DNA of 34,675 bases from Acidobacteriota bacterium (GTDB lineage Bacteria > Acidobacteriota > Vicinamibacteria > Marinacidobacterales > Marinacidobacteraceae), in contig JAJEIY010000066.1 of the NCBI GenBank assembly GCA_022828085.1, forward strand, positions 1-34,675, written 5' to 3'. How positions within the stretch are numbered: position 1 is the stretch's first letter; each line of letters opens with the position of its first letter. Shown piece by piece: positions 23,934-31,596 of the stretch. A program made the translations under genes and the position numbers. A model generated the notes under the pieces. That model saw only the letters and a program-made list of their open reading frames with translations. It was not told the origin of the DNA and did no database searches.

Positions 23934-26045
23934 TCAGCCCGCCATCCCCTGGAGCATCGCCACGATCTCCTTCTCGACCTGCTGGATGTCGGCTTCGATG
24001 TCTTCGAGCGGACGTGGCGGGCGGTACTCGTAGAAGTACCGGTTGAAGTTGATCTCGTAGCCCACGATTCCGACCTTCCCGTCCTGGGAATCCCGGCGGC
24101 CGGTGTTGATCCAGGCGTCGTGGACGTGGGGCTTCACCTCCCGCTCGAAGAACGCCTCGACGTCCTCCAGGAGCGGGACGTTTTCCGTGTCGCGGAGTTC
24201 CGGATCGGGTTCGGCGTTCCCGTCCTTGTCCCGGCAGATCGCCGCGGCTTCGTTGCGTTCGGAGAGCGCGGAGAGGATCGCCTTCCGGATCGGTGCGGCG
24301 AGCTTCAGCTTCGCGTCTTCGGCGGCCGCGGAAAGCGCCGCCTCGAAGTCCGCCCGGTCCACGAAGAGCTCGTCCGACAGGCCCTCAAGCAACGCCCGGA
24401 TCGCGGCCTGCTGCTCGCGGCCCGCGGCCTCGTCCTTCTCCTTGGCCTCGCCCCGCTTGCGCGACACAGCCAGGTTCGCGAACGCCCGCTGCTCTTCGAG
24501 CCGCGCGATCCGCTCCGGGCTCGCCTGGAAGTTCAGGCGGAGGGGGCGCTCCACCGTGATCTTGCGGAAACCGAAGTGGGTGGTCGGGTAGATGCGGCTG
24601 ACGACGATCTCGCGCTCCTCGCCGTTGTCGCCGGCCATCCGCTTCGCGCCGTCCTCGAAGTCGGCCAGCAGCCGGAGGATGTCCTCCTTCCGCTCGAAGG
24701 GGACCTCGCGTCGTTTGTCGCCCAGGCTCTTCCGGAGCTGGCGCCAGAACGAACTGGCGTTGATGAGCTGGACCTTCCCTTGCCGTTCGGGCCGTTTCCG
24801 GTTGGTGAGCACCCAGACGTAGGTCGCGATGCCGGTGTTGTAGAAGAGCTGCTCGGGCAGCGCGATCAGCGCCTCCAGCAGGTCGTGCTCAAGGATGAAG
24901 CGCCGGATCTCGCTCTCGCCGCTGCCGGCGTCGCCGGTGAAGAGCGGCGATCCGTTCATGATGATGGCGACCCGCGAGCCGCCCTGGGCCGGATCCTTCT
25001 GGTGCGCCAGCATGTGCAGCAGAAAGAGAAGCTGCCCGTCGCTGATCCGCGGCAGGCCCGGCCCGAACCGGCCGGCGGCGCCCCGGTCGTGCTCGGTGCG
25101 CACGGCGTCCTGGTCGCGCTTCCAGTCCTTGCCGTAGGGCGGATTGGCGATCAGATAGTCGAAGTTGTCGTTCGCGTGGCGGTCGCTCGAGAGCGTGCTC
25201 CCGAAGAGGACGTTCTCGGCGTCCCGGCCGTCGGCCGATTTCATGAAGAGGTCCGACTTGCAGATCGCGAAGGTCTCCGGGTTCACCTCCTGGCCGAACA
25301 GGTGCACGTCGGCGTCGGGGTTCACGGCCTCGGAGAGGACTTCGCCGTCGCGCGTCTCGCCGGCGACGATGTGCTCCTGGGCGATCGTGAGCATGCCGCC
25401 CGAGCCGCAGCACGGGTCGTAGACGCTCCGCACGATGCCCTTGGTGCCCAGGCGGTCCTCGTCCCCGGCCAGCAGCAGGTCCACCATGAGATGGACCACG
25501 TCACGGGGGGTGAAGTGCTCGCCGGGGTTCTCGTTCAGCGCCTCGTTGAACTTCCGGATGAGCTCCTCGAAGATCGTGCCCATCGTCGCGTTGTCCACCT
25601 CGTCCGGGTGGAGGCGCACCTTCGGATCGCCGAAGCGCTGAACGACGAGGAATAGCAGTCCCGACTCGTCGAGCTTCGAGATGGTGTTGTCGAAGTCGAA
25701 CTTCTCCAGCACCTCGCGCATGTTGGGACTGAACCCGGCGATGTAGTTGCGGAGGTTGCCGGCGATGCCGGGAGCGTCGGCCAGCAGTTTCTCGAAGTCG
25801 TCGCGCGAGGTGTTGTAGAAGGCGAATCCGGAGGCTTTCCGGAGGAGCGGGTCGAGATTGTCGATCTTGCTGCTGAACCTGGCCTGGACCTCCAGCACCT
25901 TCGGTTTGGTGGGGGCCAGCACCGAATCGAGCCGCCGCAGCACGGTGAGCGGCAGGATCACGTCCTGGTACTTGCTGCGCTTGAAGGTGTCGCGGATCAG
26001 GTCCGCCACGCCCCAGAGGAAACTGACGATCTGGCTGTGGTTCAT
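23934..26045 (-). CDS. hsdM: type I restriction-modification DNA methyltransferase subunit M
   Basis: A 703-residue N6-adenine methyltransferase. The ATG at 26045 gives the usual beginning NHSQIVSFLWGVADLIRD; a longer frame to 26117 adds unrelated Arg-rich sequence. The N-terminal helical domain includes VILPLTVLRRLDSVL. The SAM site is DPCCGSGGML at about 209-218 after FTPRDVVHLMVDLL, and the catalytic motif IV is ANPPYGKDW near 297-305. The C-terminal ~200 residues carry the coiled helices that dock HsdS (about LEDIEADIQQVEKEIVAM at the end). It is about 1.1 kb away from abiEi and so probably has its own promoter. Confidence 0.95.
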   Translation of the reverse strand: MNHSQIVSFLWGVADLIRDTFKRSKYQDVILPLTVLRRLDSVLAPTKPKVLEVQARFSSKIDNLDPLLRKASGFAFYNTSRDDFEKLLADAPGIAGNLRNYIAGFSPNMREVLEKFDFDNTISKLDESGLLFLVVQRFGDPKVRLHPDEVDNATMGTIFEELIRKFNEALNENPGEHFTPRDVVHLMVDLLLAGDEDRLGTKGIVRSVYDPCCGSGGMLTIAQEHIVAGETRDGEVLSEAVNPDADVHLFGQEVNPETFAICKSDLFMKSADGRDAENVLFGSTLSSDRHANDNFDYLIANPPYGKDWKRDQDAVRTEHDRGAAGRFGPGLPRISDGQLLFLLHMLAHQKDPAQGGSRVAIIMNGSPLFTGDAGSGESEIRRFILEHDLLEALIALPEQLFYNTGIATYVWVLTNRKRPERQGKVQLINASSFWRQLRKSLGDKRREVPFERKEDILRLLADFEDGAKRMAGDNGEEREIVVSRIYPTTHFGFRKITVERPLRLNFQASPERIARLEEQRAFANLAVSRKRGEAKEKDEAAGREQQAAIRALLEGLSDELFVDRADFEAALSAAAEDAKLKLAAPIRKAILSALSERNEAAAICRDKDGNAEPDPELRDTENVPLLEDVEAFFEREVKPHVHDAWINTGRRDSQDGKVGIVGYEINFNRYFYEYRPPRPLEDIEADIQQVEKEIVAMLQGMAG

Positions 26046-26171
26046 GCGTGGGCGGCGGCGAAGGTAGCAGGGTTCGCGCCGGACGGGAACGGGCGCGGTC
26101 CGGGTGCCGGGGAGCATCTCCGACCGCGTGCAGTGGTGTTATCTATACGTGTCCCCTGCGACGGGCGACCG

Positions 26172-26393
26172 ATGAAGAAGAAACTGACGATCACGGTGGA
26201 TAGCGAGTTGCTCGCCCGCGCCGAGGAGACTGCCCGTTCCCGCGGCGTATCCCTGTCTTCCCTTCTCGAGGCGTCCCTCAGGAAAACCACTGCGGAGGAC
26301 ACGCCCTCGTTCGCTTCCCGCTGGACGGGACGATTCGAGCCGGCGGCCCGGAACGACGCCCGCTACCGGGTGCTCGCCCGGAAGCACCTGTGA
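26172..26393 (+). CDS. VapB/DUF6364-like antitoxin
   Basis: A 73-residue protein that starts with the ribbon-helix-helix pattern KKKLTITVDSELLARAEETARSRGVSLSSLLEASL. The C-terminal tail (FASRWTGRF...) would neutralise a PIN-domain ribonuclease. Its stop overlaps the ATG of a PIN-toxin remnant (TGATG), the normal order for VapBC. The toxin is broken, so the antitoxin may be an orphan. It is divergent from hsdM. Confidence 0.75.
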   Translation: MKKKLTITVDSELLARAEETARSRGVSLSSLLEASLRKTTAEDTPSFASRWTGRFEPAARNDARYRVLARKHL

Positions 26394-26509
26394 TGCTCTT
26401 CGACACGGCCGTTCTGATGGGCATCACCTCCGGCCGGCGGCCCCGGGCTCGGAATCGCTACCGCGTCCGGTCCGGGCCCTCGATTCCCTTTTCGAGGGCG
26501 GCGAGATAA
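26393..26509 (+). pseudogene. truncated PIN-domain (VapC-like) toxin
   Basis: The frame opens with MLFDTAVLMG, the classic PIN beta-1 strand with its first catalytic Asp, and then loses all similarity and stops after 38 codons. A full VapC has about 130 residues. The 3' part of the convergent fic gene occupies the place where the toxin should continue (fic ends at 26458), so a deletion or insertion joined the two genes here. Confidence 0.6.
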
Positions 26510-27633
26510 CCGTCGTAGGCGAACAGGCGATTCCGGCGTTGGCCGGTGAGTTCCCGTGCGATCTTGTGCTTTACGAGAATGTCCATGGCGGAGGCCGCCG
26601 TTCCGTAAGCCAGGTGGGTCATCGTGCGGACGGCCCGCAGCGAGAGGATCGGACGTTTCTTCAGCGCCTCGTGAACGCGAATCGCCGAACCCGCGCGCCG
26701 GCCCGCCACCCGAGACAGCCGCTCGTGGTCGCGCTGGAACATCCCGGAGAGCCGTCCGGCCGTGGCGACGGCGTGTTCCGAGACCTGCTGCACACCTTCC
26801 AGAAAGAAACTGATCCATGCCTCCCAATCGCCCGTCCGGCGGACGTCGTTGAGCAATTCGTAGTAGGTCGCGCGATGCTCCTTGAGATACAGGCTGAGAT
26901 AGAGGAGAGGTTGCCGGAGCACGCCGGCCTGGCAGAGAAGGAGCGTGACGAGCAGCCGACCGATCCGGCCGTTCCCGTCCAGGAACGGGTGGATCGTCTC
27001 GAACTGCACGTGGGCGAGCCCGGCCCGAACCAGGGTCGGCAGGTCATCCGTCTCGTCATGGAGGAATCCTTCCCAAGCTGTCATGCAGTCTGGTACGGCA
27101 TCTGGCGGGGGAGGGACGAAGTTGGCGTTGCCGGGCCGGGTGCCGCCGATCCAGACCTGCGAACGGCGGAACTCGCCGGGGTCCTTGTCGCTGCCCTGGC
27201 CCTCGGCGAGGAGGACGCCGTGGATTTCCCGGATCAGGCGGTTCGAAAGCGGGAAATCCGCCTGTAGGCGGTCGAGGCCGTGGTCGAAGGCCGCTACGTA
27301 GTTCGAGACTTCGCGGACATCGTCGAGCGGCGCTCCCGGCGCTTCCTCCAGTTCGAAGAGGAGGAGGTTGGACAGCGATGACTGGGTCCCCTCGATCTGC
27401 GACGAAAGGACCGCCTCCCTGCGCACGTAGGAGTAGAGGAACAGGGCCGGGTCGGGAAGAAGCCCCGAGATGCCGTCCAGCCGTCCGAGGGCGAGGTTCG
27501 CGCCCTCGAGCGCTCGCTGCAATGGACCGTCCAGTTGGAGGGGCGGTTGAGGCGGCAAGGGCGTCGGCACGAAGGCGCGGACCTGTTCCCCGGCGGAGGC
27601 GATGACTCGATAGGTGCCGGTTGTTCGTCGCAT
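26458..27633 (-). CDS. Fic family protein (AMPylase-type) with C-terminal winged helix
   Basis: A 391-residue protein. The ATG at 27633 is preferred because it gives the usual RTTGTY start; the frame stays open upstream. The catalytic motif HPFLDGNGRIGR is intact at residues 215-226. The N-terminal SSQIEG (77-82) fits the inhibitory helix motif (S/T)xxxE(G/N), so this is a class II, self-inhibited Fic enzyme that transfers AMP to a target hydroxyl. The C-terminal ~90 residues (SAIRVHEALKKRPILSLRAVRTMTHLAYGTAASAMDILVKHKIARELTGQ) hold a winged helix typical of the large Fic/DUF4172 group. Just upstream are three inverted repeats that such a helix could bind. The target is unknown. Confidence 0.9.
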   Translation of the reverse strand: MRRTTGTYRVIASAGEQVRAFVPTPLPPQPPLQLDGPLQRALEGANLALGRLDGISGLLPDPALFLYSYVRREAVLSSQIEGTQSSLSNLLLFELEEAPGAPLDDVREVSNYVAAFDHGLDRLQADFPLSNRLIREIHGVLLAEGQGSDKDPGEFRRSQVWIGGTRPGNANFVPPPPDAVPDCMTAWEGFLHDETDDLPTLVRAGLAHVQFETIHPFLDGNGRIGRLLVTLLLCQAGVLRQPLLYLSLYLKEHRATYYELLNDVRRTGDWEAWISFFLEGVQQVSEHAVATAGRLSGMFQRDHERLSRVAGRRAGSAIRVHEALKKRPILSLRAVRTMTHLAYGTAASAMDILVKHKIARELTGQRRNRLFAYDGYLAALEKGIEGPDRTR

Positions 27634-27659
27634 GGCGGATCCTGATCCTGAATCAGTTC

Positions 27660-27686
27660 TTGAAATAGCGCATCTCTCTATTTCAA
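27660..27686. promoter_or_regulatory. fic-upstream inverted repeat 1
   Basis: TTGAAATAG (27660-27668), nine bases, CTATTTCAA (27678-27686). It lies 27 bases from the fic start codon, where a promoter or operator is expected. Confidence 0.7.
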
Positions 27687-27735
27687 TCAGACGGAGAAAT
27701 CGGAATAACCGTTCCTCAAGCAAAAAGCCACACTG

Positions 27736-27763
27736 ATTGAAATAGGAGAATATCTTATTTCAT
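27736..27763. promoter_or_regulatory. fic-upstream inverted repeat 2 (imperfect)
   Basis: ATTGAAATAGG is followed by a short spacer and CTTATTTCAT. It is centred about 77 bases beyond repeat 1 and is imperfect in the outer positions. Confidence 0.6.
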
Positions 27764-27803
27764 TCAAAAGCGCTATTTTGGAATAACAAAGAGAACCGGA
27801 ACA

Positions 27804-27838
27804 GTTATTGAAATAGGGGAGAACCGTATTTCAATAAC
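27804..27838. promoter_or_regulatory. fic-upstream inverted repeat 3 (perfect 12-bp arms)
   Basis: GTTATTGAAATA (27804-27815), an 11-base spacer, TATTTCAATAAC (27827-27838). It is centred about 70 bases from repeat 2. Direct repeats of TTTTGGAAtAACaAAGA follow repeats 2 and 3, so the whole stretch is a degenerate ~70-bp tandem unit. Confidence 0.75.
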
Positions 27839-27980
27839 CAGTTCTGTTTTGGAACAACGAAGAAGACCGATCCCACAGGGCTGGCCACGGCTCGGCGAGG
27901 GCTACACGGTCGAGGAACAGTTGACCGGGGCCGCGGTACACGGCGGGTTGCAGTTGGCAGCGCCATCTCGCCAGGGTGCG

Positions 27981-28047
27981 GTACGTCGTTGCGGCCCTCC
28001 GGGCCGCGTGCCGACCGGAGGTCGGCGTTCCAAGCCGGCACGCCATC
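27981..28047 (+). repeat. dispersed two-hairpin intergenic repeat, copy 5
   Basis: Hairpin GCGGCCC-TCC-GGGCCGC, then GCCGACC-GGA-GGTCGGC, tail GTTCCAAGCCGG and CACGCCATC. It is almost identical over 67 bases to copy 6 at 30741-30807. Copies 5 and 6 flank the two binding-lipoprotein genes in the same orientation. Confidence 0.85.
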
Positions 28048-28174
28048 AGGCGGAGCGGAGGTCAATCCGGTCTCGGTGCTCAGGTCACCTGCTCTACAGG
28101 CTGCCAGGACGCCCGGCCTGGAGGACGAGATCGGACGGATTCAGGCGGCGTCCGCGGCGGACGTGATCGCTCGC

Positions 28175-29365
28175 CTACGGATCCACCTGCCGGTAGAACC
28201 TCAGCCCACCGTTCTCGATCGTCATGATGACCACACTCTTCGTCGGATGGCGATCTGCGTTGTAGTGTGAAATCCGTGTCGCTCCGGTGTATTGCTCGGT
28301 AGCCAAGAGTTCTTGCCGGATGGCGTCGGCATCGAGACTTCCCGCGCGAGCCGCCGCCTGCAGGAACAACCGGACCGCGTCGTAGCTCACTGCGTTGCCG
28401 CCACCCGGGGCGACTCCGTGCCGGGCTCGATAGGTCTCGATGAATGCGCGCGCCGTCGGGTCGTCGGTGAACGGCGAGAACTGGGTGGTGAAGAAACTGC
28501 CTTCCACGGCGGCCGCCGCCTTCTCCAGTAGCGCCGGATCGTCCCAGCCACCGGTGCCCAGGAACACAGTCGGCTTCCCGGCGGCATCGTGGAGCGCCAG
28601 GGCGCGCGCCTGGACGGTCAGCAGCGCGGCATCTTCCACCGCCAGACCCACGATGAAGAGCGCCGCCGGAGCGGCGGCCGCGATGGTTGTCAACGGCGCG
28701 GTGAAGTCCGTCGCCCCACGCTCGTAAGACTGCTCGGCGACGACCGTCCCGGCCAACTGGCGGAAACTGTCGGTGAAGAAGTCCCCGAGCCCCTCGCTGT
28801 ACAGGTCGCCTCGCTGGACAATGACTGCCGCGGTCGTCACTCCGAGCGTCTCGAAGGCGAATTCGGCCATGACGCGCCCGTGGAACTGATCGGTCGACGC
28901 GGCCATGAAGACCAGGTCGCCCGCCGCCGTCACGGCAGGGTTCGTGGCCGCCGTCGTGATCATCGGCACGCCGTGGCGCTGCGCGACGGGCCCTACCTCG
29001 ACTGCGTGCGCCGAGCGGTTGGGGCCGATGATCGCGACCACTTCGTCCTCGAGGATCATCGTTTCCGCGGCCTCGGCCGCCATCGCCGCTTCCTCGAGGC
29101 CCGTCTCGAAGACCAGTTCGACGGGACGGCCGAACAGCCCGCCGTCCGCGTTGGCCTCGTCCACCGCGATCATCGCGGCGTTCAGATAGTCCCGGTCGCT
29201 CGAGACCAGGAAGCCGATATTCACCGGGGTGGCCGGGGGGGCGGGAGCGGGCGCGGCCGGCGGGGGCGGGGTGGTGCTGCCGACCGAGGTCGGTGAAGTT
29301 CCGTCGCCGCAGGCGGCCAGGACGAGGGCCGCAGCGCAGGTGGCGTGAAGCGTTTTCGTGAGCAG
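28175..29365 (-). CDS. periplasmic binding lipoprotein (branched-chain amino acid ABC type), paralogue 1
   Basis: A 396-residue type I periplasmic binding protein (LivJ/Peripla_BP_6) that would capture an amino acid or similar small solute. The obvious frame opens at a GTG (29224), but in-frame sequence before it encodes a lipobox LVLAAC and a Pro/Ala linker. The only plausible start for that signal peptide is a CTG at 29365, nine bases after GGAGG. Landmarks are VNIGFLVS, IGPNRSAHAVEVGPVAQRHGVPMITTAATNP and the C-terminal SYDAVRLFLQAAAR. It is very similar to the gene at 29414-30631 along its whole length and follows it by 48 bases. No transporter permease or ATPase lies nearby, so it could serve a distant transporter or a sensor. 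Confidence 0.8.
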   Translation of the reverse strand: MLTKTLHATCAAALVLAACGDGTSPTSVGSTTPPPPAAPAPAPPATPVNIGFLVSSDRDYLNAAMIAVDEANADGGLFGRPVELVFETGLEEAAMAAEAAETMILEDEVVAIIGPNRSAHAVEVGPVAQRHGVPMITTAATNPAVTAAGDLVFMAASTDQFHGRVMAEFAFETLGVTTAAVIVQRGDLYSEGLGDFFTDSFRQLAGTVVAEQSYERGATDFTAPLTTIAAAAPAALFIVGLAVEDAALLTVQARALALHDAAGKPTVFLGTGGWDDPALLEKAAAAVEGSFFTTQFSPFTDDPTARAFIETYRARHGVAPGGGNAVSYDAVRLFLQAAARAGSLDADAIRQELLATEQYTGATRISHYNADRHPTKSVVIMTIENGGLRFYRQVDP

Positions 29366-29413
29366 TGGACTGGACCTCCGGATGCAGGGATTGCTCGGTC
29401 TGTCTGGGCCCGG

Positions 29414-30631
29414 CTACGGGTCCACCTGTTGGTAGAACCTCTTCACGCCGTTCTCGATGGTCATGATGACCGCACTCTTGGTCGGATGGCGATTCTCGTC
29501 GTAGTGTGAAATGAGTGTTGCTCCGGCGTATTGCTCGGTGGCCGCCAGTTCGCGCCGGATGGCGTCGGCGTCGAGACCGCCCACGCGAGCCGCCGCCTGC
29601 AGGAACAACCGGACCGCGTCGTAGCTCACTCCGTCGCCGCCGGTGGGGGCGATCCCGAACCGGGCTCGATATGCCTCGACGAAGGCGCGTGAGGTCGGTT
29701 CGTCCGTGTCCGGCGAGAAGTGGGTGCTGAAGAAGCTGCCTTCCACGGCGGCCTGTTCGTTCTCCAGAAGCGCCGCGTTGTCCCACGCATCGGCTCCGAG
29801 GAACACGGTCGGCTCCCCGTCGGCATCGAGGAGCGGCAGGGCGCGCGCCTGCGCGGTCAACAGCACGACTTCCGCCGCCGGACCCGGCATGAAGAGCACC
29901 GCCGGGGCAGCGTCCGCGACGGCTGTCAACTGCGCGGCGAAGTCCGTCGCGCCTTCCTCGTAAGACTGGTCGACGACGACCGTCCCGCCCAGGCGGCGGA
30001 AATGGTTGACGAAGAACTCCCCGATCCCCTCGCTGTACACCTCGCCTCGCTGGGTGAGGACGGCGGCTGTCGTCACTCCGAGCGTCTCGAAGGCGAAATC
30101 GGCTATGACGCGCCCCTGGAATTGGTCCGTGAACGCGGCCATGAAGACCAGATCGCCCGCCGCCGTCACTCGTGGGTTCGTGGCTGCCGTCGTGATCATC
30201 GGCACGCCGTGACGCTGGGCGACGGCCCCCACCTCGATTGCGTGCACCGAGCGGTTGGGGCCGATGAGCGCGGCCACTTCGTCGTCGAGGATCATCGCTT
30301 CCGCGACCTCTACCGCCGTCGCTGCGTCTTCCAGGTTCTCCTCGACGATCAGTTCGACGGGCCGGCCCAACAGCCCGCCGCTTGCGTTGGCCTCGTCCAC
30401 GGCGACCATCGCGCCGTTCGTATAGGTCCGGACGCCCGAGACCAGGAAGCCGATGTTCACCGGCGTGGGCGGGGGCGCCGGGGGCGCCGGGATGGGCGGG
30501 GCGGCCGGGGCAGCGGAGGTCGGTGAAGTCCCGTCGCCGCACGCGGCCAGGACGATGGCGGCGGCGCCGGCGGCGCGAAGCAGTTTCGAGCACGGCGCTC
30601 GTGCTCGCCAGAAGTCACCCATGCGAGACAT
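29414..30631 (-). CDS. periplasmic binding lipoprotein (branched-chain amino acid ABC type), paralogue 2
   Basis: A 405-residue Peripla_BP_6 protein. The ATG at 30631 follows GGAGGGGGG; the frame is open further upstream into repeat sequence and is not used. The signal peptide ends in the lipobox IVLAAC, then a Pro/Ala-rich tether, then VNIGFLVSGVRTYTNGAM. It shares IGPNRSVHAIEVGAVAQRHGVPMITTAATNP and the tail GATLISHYDENRHPTKSAV with paralogue 1, showing a recent tandem duplication. Differences are spread over both lobes, so the ligands could have diverged. It is the upstream gene of the pair. Confidence 0.88.
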   Translation of the reverse strand: MSRMGDFWRARAPCSKLLRAAGAAAIVLAACGDGTSPTSAAPAAPPIPAPPAPPPTPVNIGFLVSGVRTYTNGAMVAVDEANASGGLLGRPVELIVEENLEDAATAVEVAEAMILDDEVAALIGPNRSVHAIEVGAVAQRHGVPMITTAATNPRVTAAGDLVFMAAFTDQFQGRVIADFAFETLGVTTAAVLTQRGEVYSEGIGEFFVNHFRRLGGTVVVDQSYEEGATDFAAQLTAVADAAPAVLFMPGPAAEVVLLTAQARALPLLDADGEPTVFLGADAWDNAALLENEQAAVEGSFFSTHFSPDTDEPTSRAFVEAYRARFGIAPTGGDGVSYDAVRLFLQAAARVGGLDADAIRRELAATEQYAGATLISHYDENRHPTKSAVIMTIENGVKRFYQQVDP

Positions 30632-30740
30632 CCCCCCTCCGTGCGGCCAACAGTAAGCGGACCCGCGCTCCCCAACAAGGCGCAAGCGCCCATCGAGCAG
30701 CGCAATCCACGAATCGGGACGGCGTTCCCGCCTGGGAGCG

Positions 30741-30807
30741 GTACGCCGTTGCGGCCCTCCGGGCCGCGTGCCGACCGGAGGTCGGCGTTCCAAGCCGGCA
30801 CGCCATC
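30741..30807 (+). repeat. dispersed two-hairpin intergenic repeat, copy 6
   Basis: It is nearly identical to copy 5 over 67 bases: hairpin GCGGCCC-TCC-GGGCCGC, then GCCGACC-GGA-GGTCGGC and GTTCCAAGCCGG. A further half-copy (CCGGCCGGAGACCGGCGCTCC) follows at about 30811-30832. It lies between the LOG-family gene and the binding-protein pair. Confidence 0.85.
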
Positions 30808-30837
30808 CAGCCGGCCGGAGACCGGCGCTCCCTCCTG

Positions 30838-31458
30838 TTACGCGGTGGCGCGGATGGGTGACGGGACGTTGGCCGTCAGTCGTTCGAAGATTCCGTCGAT
30901 CGAATGGGCCACCGTGTAGAGGTCGTGAGAGTCCGGCTGGGCGAAGCCCGTTGCCACGATGTGGTCAAAAAGTGTCAGGAGAGGGTTCCAGTAGCCCCGG
31001 TAGTTCGCCAGCACGATGGGCTTGTCGTGGAAGCCGAGCTGCCGCCAGGTGATCATCTCGATCGTCTCGTCGAGGGTGCCGAGGCCTCCCGGCAGCACCA
31101 CGAAGCCGTCGGCGCGGTCGAACATCTGTTTCTTCCGCTCGTGCATGCTGTCCACGATGACAAGTTCCGTCACGTCCGGGGACGGGGCCTCCGATTCGAG
31201 GAGTGAGCGCGGCATGATCCCGATGACCCGTCCGCCGTCCGCGAGCGCCGCCTCCGCGGCGGTTCCCATCAGGCCGATGCCGCCACCGCCGTAGATGAGC
31301 TCGATGCCGCGCGCAGCGCAGGCGGAACCGAAGGTCCGCGCGAACTGCTCCAGGCTCGGGTCGATTCCGCGCCACGACCCGCAATAGACGCAGAGTGACC
31401 TGATCGCGGTCACCTGAGGCTCAACGTTTCCAGCATTCACTTCATGGTTCTTGTTCAT
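30838..31458 (-). CDS. LOG-family phosphoribohydrolase (TIGR00730 Rossmann fold)
   Basis: A 206-residue cytosolic protein of the LONELY GUY family, which in known members splits ribose 5-phosphate from nucleotide monophosphates such as cytokinin precursors or AMP. The motif PGGLGTLDE is intact, as are VYCGS near the N-terminus, ELIYGGGGIGLMG, and the helix MHERKKQMFDRADGFVVLPGG. An ATG at 31473 would add five residues; neither start has a clear Shine-Dalgarno. It is divergent from the TonB receptor gene. Cytokinin production is not implied, since many bacteria have this protein for nucleotide salvage. Confidence 0.88.
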   Translation of the reverse strand: MNKNHEVNAGNVEPQVTAIRSLCVYCGSWRGIDPSLEQFARTFGSACAARGIELIYGGGGIGLMGTAAEAALADGGRVIGIMPRSLLESEAPSPDVTELVIVDSMHERKKQMFDRADGFVVLPGGLGTLDETIEMITWRQLGFHDKPIVLANYRGYWNPLLTLFDHIVATGFAQPDSHDLYTVAHSIDGIFERLTANVPSPIRATA

Positions 31459-31596
31459 CGCAACCAGGAGCATAGCGATTACGGCCCCGCCCCCGCACCC
31501 CCCGGCGCTCCGGCTTGCGCCGGTTTCCGGGCAGTCCCATAATGGCCACCATCACTCAGGAAGGACGGAGACGCTCGTTCACCCGGGAGGTGACGG

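Larger units (their letters stand above)
27634..28174. other. 541-base gene-free gap with AT-rich palindromes and a dispersed repeat
   Basis: The first ~210 bases are AT-rich, in sharp contrast to the rest of the window, and carry three TTGAAATA-type inverted repeats. The remainder is GC-rich again with copy 5 of the dispersed two-hairpin repeat. I find no gene here; short frames at 27831-28046 on both strands have no motif. Confidence 0.75.

Noticed and set aside
26393..26509. Working VapC toxin
   Set aside because: Only the first strand of the PIN fold is present; the remaining catalytic acidic residues are missing.
27660..27838. CRISPR array or phage attachment site in the AT-rich stretch
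   Set aside because: There are only three degenerate units with related spacers and no integrase in the window.
28080..30593. A long open frame of 837 codons on the minus strand
   Set aside because: It is Arg/Gly/Pro-rich shadow coding of the two binding lipoproteins in another frame, spans both genes, and has no motif.
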